Source: Sphaerolaimus hirsutus (lineage: Eukaryota; Nematoda; Chromadorea; Monhysterida; Sphaerolaimidae). From it: DNA of 64,000 bases. Below are positions 57,101 through 64,000 of this stretch, piece after piece. The translations under genes and the position numbers were made by a program. The stretch is taken from assembly GCA_964036195.1 (NCBI GenBank), contig OZ038452.1, positions 27,167,785 to 27,231,784 on the forward strand, given 5' to 3'. Numbering within the stretch: the stretch's first letter is position 1; every line of letters starts with the position of its first letter. The notes under the pieces were generated by a model, which was given only the letters and a program-made list of their open reading frames with translations, was not told where the DNA came from and made no database searches.

Positions 57101-60100
57101 GAAAGTTTTGACACGAAAAACTGACAATATGACAGTGTATTTGTTATTTTTATGTGCTGGAGAAGTGTGTCAAGTAACAAGTCATCTCCGAACTTTAGGG
57201 AAACTTTACATCTCCCAGAGTCAACTCCCAGACATGGTAAAATTCCCTGTAAAATGTAAAATCACATGCAAAGTGTCTGAAGTCCTGGAAAATTTCACGA
57301 ATAATGTCAAACAAATAGTAAAGCAAATAAAAAAAAACTTTGACATTTTAGATGACTTAGATGGCACTTTGCATGTTATTTTACATTTTACATGACTTTA
57401 GCCACTTTGCATGACATTCTACATTTTAAGGGTCTGCCAGTTGTGGTCCCGTCAAAACACAGGCGCTAAATATCCGTGCAAACCTGGGATTTCCATTGGC
57501 TGTTAGTGAACTTGGTCGCATGCCAAAATGAGCCAACACTGGCTGCTGGTGCAAATCGTCAGTACCCGCTTCAATTGGGCGCTGGTCCAAAGAATCCAAA
57601 CGAATCGTAGAAGGGATCTGTGAATATTGAAACAAATGTCAAGTGTCAAACACAAATTTGTCAAGAGTCGACCACAAATTTCAAGTCAAGTGCCATGTAA
57701 AATGTAACGAGCCTGAAAAAGATCATCGGCATTTTCCGTACCATTTTACGTTTCCAACGACATTGATTATGATATTTTACAATAAAAATGACATTTTGCA
57801 AGGTAAACGGTGTGCTCACCCTAGTTGTGTCTCTATTTAGTGGCACAACGCACACTAGTTTAAGGCCGAATTTTCGGAAACTGATCAATCGGCTTTGGAA
57901 ACATTCGTGTTCACCAGATTGGAGAGTCCGTCAACTAACGGATCGTTGTGTGGATCGAAAATGAGTCAGTCCGGTAAGCTCGAACGTGTTTTAAGAAAAT
58001 TTTTCAGTTTCCGAACTTTTGGAAACTTGTGCGCGCGGGGTCGTTTCGTCTGAAAAAGCCGCCAAAATAGTGCTCGTGAGTCACCCGCCCCGTGTGGCTC
58101 AGTGGCCCAATTTAGATAACAGGTTCAAAAACTTCCTAATCAGCTACCAGTTGGAAATTTCGAGTGTAAAATGAAAAGCGATCGATCATGTGCAGTCAGC
58201 AGTCACAAATCGGCGACCGGTGGTGCGATTCACATTGGTAGTGAGTTTTGAGTTCACAGTTTATTCGAGTTCACCGTGGCATTTTATACAGCACCCAGTA
58301 CGCGTGGAAATTATGAGTTGACAAGCCATGGGAGAGATTGGATGAGGACAATGAGGTGAGCAAGGGCTGTGAGCAGGTTCGAACCCTGCGGGGGCGGGAA
58401 CCAGTTTTTTGCAAATTACCATAAAAAATTATGGGAGATCTATCGACACACTAATTTTTGCGCAAATACCCACCCAACGATTACTATGTATTTCTCCGGA
58501 ATCTAACAGCGTTAGAAAGGTACCCATCATGTTTCTAGTACGAAATATGGGTATATAAAGATACTTATATAGTAGACGTTGGCGCCACCGCCAATACTGC
58601 AAATGGCGCCTACAAAATCTTTACTATAGAGCCAAAATTTAGGGGGGCGCCCCCCGTTCGCTGGCCTTCGTAAACAATCCGCCCCCCCCCCCGTTCAAAA
58701 ATCCTGCGTACGTCCCTGCCCCTACCGGTAAAGAAGAAAGAGAAATCTGAATGGCATCATTTCAACCACCATTAATATTTATCCACCAAAAAACTCTTAT
58801 CGCCAGTATCTTAAGTTCCCCAACGTTGCCAAGTCTTAAAAACGCACTTTATCCGGATTGAGCACGAGTGTGCCCCTAACTTCGGTGACGAATGTCTCCC
58901 AACCCTTGGACGCCTCGTCTCTCTGGATGGCGTGCATGTAGGCGGGGCTGATCAGGGGTCTGGCCGCCCTGCTCAGGTACATCAAGATGGCGGCGCAGTG
59001 CAGCAGGTGGTAGTCGTTCGATTTGGTCGGATCTCCTGCGAGGGCAATTGTTATTATTATTCATGCGCCTTATTGCTATTTTCCGGTATTTTTGGCATTA
59101 AATGTGCTTGTATACCGACTACACCTTGAAAAAGCCTAAATTGAAACCCAGCAACCCCCAAAACATTTCTAGCTGTCTATCCGCTGGACGAGCGAATTGC
59201 TATGCATGCTAGCTATGAATTCAAAATTCAAAATACCCCTAACTAAAAACAAGGTAATAAAGTAAAAAGTAGAATAACGAAACTTTCCGAGTAAAGTGAA
59301 CGTACCGCAAATCCTCGAATAAGACCCGCCATCCTCGAATAACTCCCCCCTGTTTGCGAGGTGAGGAAAGAATAACTCCCCCCTCTGGATGAAAACGATA
59401 CTATATAAAAATACACAAAATTATTAGCCTAGAGCAGCGACAGCAAATTACATTATGTGTATGCAGTGTGTATAAACATCTTTTTATTGTTGTTGGACAG
59501 TTAAATACCTGAATTAGATGAATTTACAGACTGCACCCATACAATGAATTAAGTCCAAGTTTTACGAGGAAAAAATAACTCCCCCTCCAAAACGTCTGAG
59601 GAAAAAATAACTCCCCTGGGGTATTATTCGAGGATTTAGGGTATGTACAAATCATCATTTTTCAGCGTGCACCGACGAAAAATTGGACCAAAACATGGCA
59701 AAAAAAACCCAAAAAATAAACACACGTCTAACATATCTGGGCATCACGTGAACGGCAGGGCAGAATTTCTCTTTTGACGGGTGCTCGCGTCCGAGAATTG
59801 CATCCGCAATCGCTGGGTACCAACGCAAATCAACCATTTCTAATAAATTGCCGAAAAAGTACTCAGTGAAGGCATCCAATGCGCACACGGTGAAATTCTG
59901 TGATCGGTGGTGGTATTTCCATTGGGGGCCCGCATACTAGTTGACACACGTACGTCAGGGGTCTTGAATGGGGGGTTGGGGGAGGGGGTTACCCCCCCCC
60001 CCAAACCGCCCAGCTATCTATCTATCCCGGAGGCCGCTCAGCTATCTATCTATCCCGGAGGCAAAATTTTGGGCTACTACCCCCTAAACCCCCCCCCCAA

Positions 60101-61521
60101 ATCGCCCAGCTATCTACCTATCTAGAGCAATTTTTCAGAAACTATACCCCAATTTTCGCTCAAAATCATACATGATGTAATTATATATTGGTCGCAGTTT
60201 CCGTCGCAGCTACACATATACTAGTTTACTTGAACACGTTGATTACCGGTCTTGGGTATAAAAAAAACGTACTCTTTACTATGAATTTCGTGAAAATTTC
60301 TGACGAAATAATAAACCCCCCTCGAAACACCCCCCTCAAAATTCCCACTCTGAAAAAATAACCCCCTTGGGGGTATTTCGAGGAAATACGGTAAATTGAA
60401 ATGAAAAGATTTTTAAATTTTTTACAGTAAATAGCTTCGAATGTATAATAATATGATTTGGAAGCGCTGCATCTACTACAAATTATGAATAATTTATTCA
60501 AGCACATGCGATCACCAGGATCAGGAAAATAGTACAAGTAAGTTATTGCAGCATTTCGTGTTTTATGCACATGTTATTTAAATAATTTGAAAACAATACA
60601 CCAACCACAGGGACTTTATCCTTCTCCAGTGAAATGGAATAATCCAAATTCCATCGGGAAACTATACACGGCGGCACATTTTTCGGCAACTTCTCGTGAG
60701 TGAATATTGAAAACCCTTCAAAAGTGTAATCATTTTCTTCGTGTCTGATTGTAGTTGGAATGTCAGTCTGAGGAAGTATTATTTGGTGTTTTTTCATATT
60801 TTGATGTATTTCTTTAGTTTCACGGCATGTTGACGATTTATTCATATTTAAATCGAATCATGTGTAAACCTTTCTCAAATAATTTCATGGAAAATTGTAA
60901 ACCGGAAAATTCAAAAATGCGGAAACATGAAATCTACCTTACAGAAAAATGTTTGAAATATAAAAATTGATTCTAAATAGTTTCAAATTGCCCACAATTC
61001 CCTTCAAACCATCTGCGATGGGCATCTGAAATAGGTTTGTAAAAAACGTCCGGACGTTAACCCAAAATTTTCAACAAAATTAAAGTACAACAAACAAAAC
61101 TCACAGTCATGTTTGTGTTGGGTTCAACAACAACGCGATAATGGAACAATTTTTCAGCATTGTTAGAGTTTGGCACGCAACGTGGGATTGCCTGTGAGCG
61201 ATTAAATGTTCATTTTTGAGAGAGAGAAAAATTTTTTTTGGAATTCTCTCGTGTTGAAAAATCGCCATAGAATACGGAGGAATGTTTTTTAAAGCTGGGG
61301 CGTTTGGGGTAACACCCCCAACCCCCCCATCAAACCCCTGCTTAATTATTACCCCCACAACAACCCCCACCTTTTCGCCCATGAAAAGATGGTGCGTGAC
61401 GCCCCTCTGGCGCTGGCTGTAGCTGCATCTGCACGCGGGGCCGTCGTTCAATTGGCCAGATTCGTTGTGCCAGATTTCCGGATGCAAACGCGCTGGGTGC
61501 GACCGCTTTCTGTCCAGCTCT
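45175..61521 (-). CDS. drosha: Drosha, RNase III of the Microprocessor (N-terminal exons not found)
   Basis: Eighteen exons, every junction GT-AG and in phase: 61371-61521, 61105-61191, 60606-60767, 59726-59897, 58848-59035, 57484-57617, 56968-57096, 56451-56637, 56205-56316, 55303-55474, 54664-54763, 54018-54241, 53627-53827, 52676-52781, 46665-46824, 46375-46457, 45886-46138, 45175-45455; 966 residues to a TGA stop. Residues 1 to about 355 match the Drosha central domain ([11 protein letters not shown]...[37 protein letters not shown]). RNase IIIa follows ([15 protein letters not shown], then [12 protein letters not shown]), then RNase IIIb ([15 protein letters not shown], then [13 protein letters not shown]), and the dsRNA-binding domain ([15 protein letters not shown]). 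Acidic catalytic residues are present in both RNase III domains. Known role: nuclear cleavage of primary microRNAs with its partner DGCR8/Pasha. The 5.85-kb intron between 52676 and 46824 holds a 5.3-kb repeat element. The serine/arginine- and proline-rich N-terminus should lie further upstream, perhaps beyond the window. Confidence 0.93.
46899..47128. other. Drosha intron sequence before the large element
   Basis: AT-rich intron DNA with GCAAATGCAAATG and AGTGGTAAGTGGTAAGT short repeats. No exon signal seen. Confidence 0.5.
47387..48122. repeat. Nested palindrome within the Mutator-like element
   Basis: Left arm about 47387-47592 and right arm about 47920-48122, nearly perfect: ACAATTGTGGCCTTACAATG, CAACTGCCTGTGAGCGC and GATGGTGCTGATGATGGGGC each occur with their inverse. 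The loop of about 330 bp is ordinary AT-rich sequence. It looks like a separate TIR element that inserted into the larger one. Confidence 0.7.
48391..50410 (+). repeat. Tandem 537-bp units with an internal 27-bp C-rich repeat
   Basis: Two full 537-bp units (about 48391-48927, 48928-49464) are followed by a third of similar length with changes and by a shorter fourth. Each has a 250-bp unique part (GTGGTATAGGTTTTGTGATA, then ACCCAACTGAAGGTTGGAGA) and about ten 27-bp repeats of the type AAAATGGCACCCCCTGGGGACC. Units 1 and 2 differ at only a few bases, so amplification or homogenisation is recent. The near-identical 144-codon frames on the minus strand and 117-codon frames on the plus strand are by-products of a 27-bp period. 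Confidence 0.85.
50411..51790 (+). repeat. Array of about 118-bp units
   Basis: Roughly eleven units, each with GTTATGGTAATGTAGTGTCA, AAAATGGAGTGCATAT, CAGTGCAATCAGAAACCC and GCATCATTTCACAAATTG. Units differ by substitutions and small indels, and some contain an internal partial duplication (for example near 51315). It is more diverged than the neighbouring 537-bp array, hence older. Confidence 0.8.
52985..53480 (+). repeat. Dispersed repeat, copy 2 (compare 2565-3060)
   Basis: Starts AACGTATTTACGTTTACTCG, contains AAAGTACGCGAGTACAGAAA, and ends ACGTTTACTTTTTAAAAAGT. Here it is uninterrupted, which shows what the copy at 1290-3056 looked like before its nested insertion. Drosha intron. Confidence 0.6.
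54372..54560. repeat. CACACA-GTTGACA-type MITE end
   Basis: CCCACACACAGTAGTTGACATC followed by GATTTCAACTTTCC, the same order as at 46190-46275 and, in part, 56040-56130. It lies in a Drosha intron. Only one end is clear, so the limits are approximate. Confidence 0.4.
55493..55590. repeat. CTATC/GGAGG-family fragment in a Drosha intron
   Basis: CAGGGGTATAATCTAGATTT with CCTCCGGGGG and C/G runs, like the end of 12666-13184. Similar short pieces occur at about 40990-41070. Confidence 0.45.
58095..58385 (+). other. Split tRNA-like A box and B box (possible SINE remnant)
   Basis: TGGCTCAGTGG (58095-58105) fits the pol III A box and GGTTCGAACC (58376-58385) fits the B box, followed by CCTGCGGGGGCGGGAACCA, which pairs like a T-arm and acceptor. 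They are about 270 bp apart, too far for one tRNA, so this could be a tRNA-derived SINE with an insertion, or chance. It lies in the Drosha intron between 58848 and 57617. Confidence 0.3.
58616..58720. repeat. End fragment of a CAGGGACGTA-type hAT element
   Basis: CGTTCAAAAATCCTGCGTACGTCCCTG matches the end of 5669-7122 and 14399-14773 with substitutions, preceded by the same C-run and TTCGTAAACA stretch. The other end was not found. Drosha intron. Confidence 0.5.
59303..59643. mobile_element. CCTCGAATAA-type MITE in a Drosha intron
   Basis: Begins CCGCAAATCCTCGAATAAGA and ends TTATTCGAGGATTTAGGGTA. Inner repeats of AATAACTCCCCCCT. Same architecture as the CCGTATT family but different ends; probably a sister family. 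Confidence 0.55.
59955..60145. repeat. CTATC-family element fragment in a Drosha intron
   Basis: CAGGGGTCTTGAATGGGG then two CAGCTATCTATCTATCCC repeats with CGGAGGC, matching the left end of 12666-13184. The right end is replaced or lost near 60150. Confidence 0.55.
60293..60395. mobile_element. CCGTATT-family MITE, partial
   Basis: AATAATAAACCCCCCTCGAA at the left and GGTATTTCGAGGAAATACGGTA at the right; the left terminal CCGTATT end was not seen next to it. Drosha intron. Confidence 0.5.
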
Positions 61522-61559
61522 CTGCCAAGTGGTGGAAAATGTGGAATCGACTCGTGTCG

Positions 61560-62265
61560 TGATCACGACACGAACGTAGCCAGGGGGCGGGGGGGGGGGG
61601 CGGGGTCGGACAGAAAAATATGCCAGAAATGGCACTTCCATAAAGCGATTTTGTTGGCAGACGGAAAAATTTTTGCGCGCTAGCGCGCATTTCGGCGCCG
61701 CACGGCATGCTTTATTCATACCTAGGGTTGGCCGATGTTTTTTTTAAAAGACGTTGTTTTTTTTAAAAACATGACGTCCGAAATGTTTTTAAAAAAAACA
61801 TCGGCCGAAATTTTTAGTACTAAGCACTAGGTATTTTGCAAAATTTTTGCGCGCAAGCACGCAATTTCACACACAAATTGACATTGGTGGTTGTTTTCAT
61901 TGGTTTTGTGGCATTTTTAGTATCAAAGTATCCATTTCTATGTGCTACCATGGGTTAATAAGCCGTCATATGTTGCTGTAGTATATAATATTGAGGTAAT
62001 GTGCTTCCATGTACCTCCACAGTGTGTAACTTCACTCCCAAAATAACAACCTCCTTTTAAAACCTCGTTTGATCACTATTCCGAGCCAAACTTTACCTGA
62101 AGTCACGAACCTTGACTATAAGGCGATATACGAACAATATGTCAATGAAAAATGGATATTTTTGACACAAATCACCACTTATAATGCTATCCCATGGCTC
62201 CACAGACATTATATGGTCATATATAACATCACAGTGTATTGCCACTGTCTGATATACCTATATAA
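61560..62265. other. No exon recognised upstream of the first recovered Drosha exon
   Basis: Contains a C/G-run, GCGCGCTAGCGCGC (about 61675), and a small palindrome of AAAAACATCGGCCGAAA (about 61727-61815) related to sequences near 41250-41335 and 55935-56040. I looked for Arg/Ser- or Pro-rich coding of the Drosha N-terminus on the minus strand and saw none. Confidence 0.45.
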
Positions 62266-63725
62266 ACAGGGTGCACGCCAGGTCCGCCACCAAAATTCTG
62301 AGTCGGTGCCGGACGCCATATCTCTAGTTGTAGTGGGGGGGATTTATTCGAAATTTTGAGGAAATATACTCGAAACCCACCCACTACTATATACGGGCTG
62401 GGGAGGGTCGGCGAACCATTTGAGTGTGGGTCGCCGTATACATGAATAGTTTTTTTGAAAAAATCGCTGTCCACACGAGGTCCGCCACCCCTTGTTTTTT
62501 TGATCAAACGGGCTGCCAAACTAAAACTGTTGGGGGGAATTGATCGAAATTTTGAGGGGGTGTACACGACACCTCCCACTACTTTTCACGGAAGATTGAG
62601 CCCCCTGGCGACCCCCCTGAGAGTGGACCACTGGAAAATATAATGATATTTTTGAGAATTCGCTGTACAGGTTTGGCACTGGACAGCAAAAATAAAAATT
62701 ACATTAGAATGTCCCTTGGAGGACAATGTATACCACTGTAAAAAGTGTGTATTCAAAAAGCAATTCTTAAAACGAAAATTTGATCTGGTTCGAAAGTGTA
62801 TTTGACACCCATACACAAGTTCCAGATTAAATTTCGATTTAAGTCAAATCTTTAATACACACTTTTAAAGCTGGTTTACGATGCCTTCTAGGAGATGATT
62901 TAAGGTAAAAATTTGCGTAAACAACATTACCCCAAAAATCAACCATGGAGGAGATTTGATGGGGTCACTGTAATGATGTCATCGATGACATCATTCCAGG
63001 AACAAAATTCGCCTTGTGGGACAGCTTTTGTGTTGACCCCCATCAAATCTCCTCCATGGTTGATTTTTGGGGTAATGTTGTTTACGCAAATTTTTACCTT
63101 AAATCATCTCCTAGAAGGCATCGTAAACCAGCTTTAAAAGTGTGTATTAAAGATTTGACTTAAATCGAAATTTAATCTGGAACTTGTGTATGGGTGTCAA
63201 ATACACTTTTGAACCAGATCAAATTTTCCTTCTAAAATTTGCTTTTTGAATTCACACTGTTTACAGTGGTATACATTGTCCTCCAAGGGACATTCTATTG
63301 TAATTTTTATTTTTGCTGTCCAGTGCCAAACCTGGACAGCGAATTCTTAAAAATATCATTTTATTTTTCAGTGGTCCACTCTCAGGGGGGTCGCCAGGGG
63401 GCTCAACCTTCCGTGAAAAGTAGTGGGGGTGTCGTGTACACTCCCTTAAAATTTCGATCAATTCCCCCCAACAGTTTTAGTTTGGCAACCCGTTTTATCA
63501 AAAAAAACAAGGGGTGGCGGACCTCGTGTGGACAGCGATTCAAAAAAAAACTATTCATGTATACGGCGACCCACACTCAGGTGGGTCGCCGACCTTCCCC
63601 AGCCCGTATATAGTAGTGGGGGGATGTCTAGTATATAACCTCAAAATTTCGAATAAATCCCCCCACTACAACTGGAGATATGGCGTCCGGCACCGACTCA
63701 GAATTTGGGTGGCGGACCAGGTGCC
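62266..63725. repeat. 1.46-kb fold-back: two arms of about 690 bp
   Basis: The left arm (62266-62960) is repeated in inverted order at about 63035-63725 with few mismatches: CAGGTCCGCCACC, GACTCAGAATTTTGGTGGCG-type ends, GGAGGAGATTTGATGGGGTC near the centre. The loop is about 70 bp and itself contains GATGTCATCGATGACATC. C/G runs of CCCCCC occur at matched positions in both arms. No transposase and no clear target duplication: the bases outside, AAACAGG and GGTTCCG, do not match. Confidence 0.85.
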
Positions 63726-63737
63726 GGTTCCGCAAGT

Positions 63738-63965
63738 GGACAAGTTAAGAGTTAAAAGTTAAGAGTTGAGTAAAAAGACAAATGGCGAGTTAAGAGTAAA
63801 GTTAAAGTTTAAGAGAAAAGTTAAAGTTTAAGAGAAAAGTTAAAATTTAAGAGAAAAGTTAAAAGTTGAGTTAAAGGTTAAGAGTTGAGTTAAAGGTTAA
63901 AAGTTGAGTTAAGAGTTAAAAGTTGAGTTAAGAGTTGAGTTAAGAGTTGAGAGTTAAGAGACAAG
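63738..63965 (+). repeat. AGTTAAGAGTTGAGTT simple-sequence array
   Basis: Irregular repeats of GTTAAGAGTTGAGTTAAAGG-type units of 7 and 14 bp. A similar but shorter AAAAAGTAAAA stretch follows the matching motif AGTGGATAAGTAAAAAG near 14808, next to gene X. Confidence 0.75.
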
Positions 63966-64000
63966 TGGAAAATGATGGCAAAAAAATATAAAAAAATAAA

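Overview
The window is nuclear DNA from an invertebrate animal. Intron-rich genes use GT-AG splice sites, the RNase III Drosha is present (so a metazoan microRNA pathway), there is a BEL/Pao LTR retrotransposon with an env-like domain, and the introns are packed with short terminal-inverted-repeat (TIR) elements. I cannot name the phylum with confidence. There is one assembly gap (12326-12525). Most short open frames in the window are repeat noise; the genes below were assembled by hand from exons whose splice phases agree.

Layout. (1) 1-32300 is a very large inverted duplication. The left arm (1 to about 8955) and the right arm (about 12528-17800, continuing at about 31960-32300) carry the same two genes in mirror image around a loop of about 3.4 kb plus the N gap. 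The genes are a LAPTM-like tetraspan membrane protein with a proline-rich PPxY tail (copy A on +, copy B on -) and a 160-residue protein I do not recognise (gene X, intact in both arms). The arms differ by clean, datable transposon insertions: five or more in the left arm, a 519-bp hAT-like element and a 13.7-kb BEL/Pao element in the right. (2) 18073-31821 is that BEL/Pao element: 1413-bp LTRs differing by one base that I can see, 5-bp target duplication ATTTT, gag, protease, RT, integrase and an env-like domain read in one frame, broken by a gag frameshift and a 661-bp hAT-type element. (3) 32300-35308 holds the membrane-domain exons of LAPTM copy B. (4) 35868-37115 is a nest of hairpin repeats. 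(5) 38008-43196 is LAPTM copy C, whose membrane exons seem to be missing. (6) 45175-61521 is Drosha on the minus strand: 18 coding exons recovered, all in phase, covering the central domain, RNase IIIa, RNase IIIb and the dsRNA-binding domain; the N-terminal exons were not found. A 5.3-kb Mutator-like fold-back element full of tandem arrays sits in one Drosha intron. (7) 62266-63725 is a 1.46-kb near-perfect fold-back just upstream of the first recovered Drosha exon, followed by a simple-sequence array to the window end.

Biologically, the host genes are ordinary (a lysosomal/endosomal-type tetraspan, a small conserved protein and the microRNA-processing nuclease). The unusual content is the density and nesting of inverted-repeat DNA, which if transcribed would give long double-stranded RNA, including within the Drosha pre-mRNA itself.
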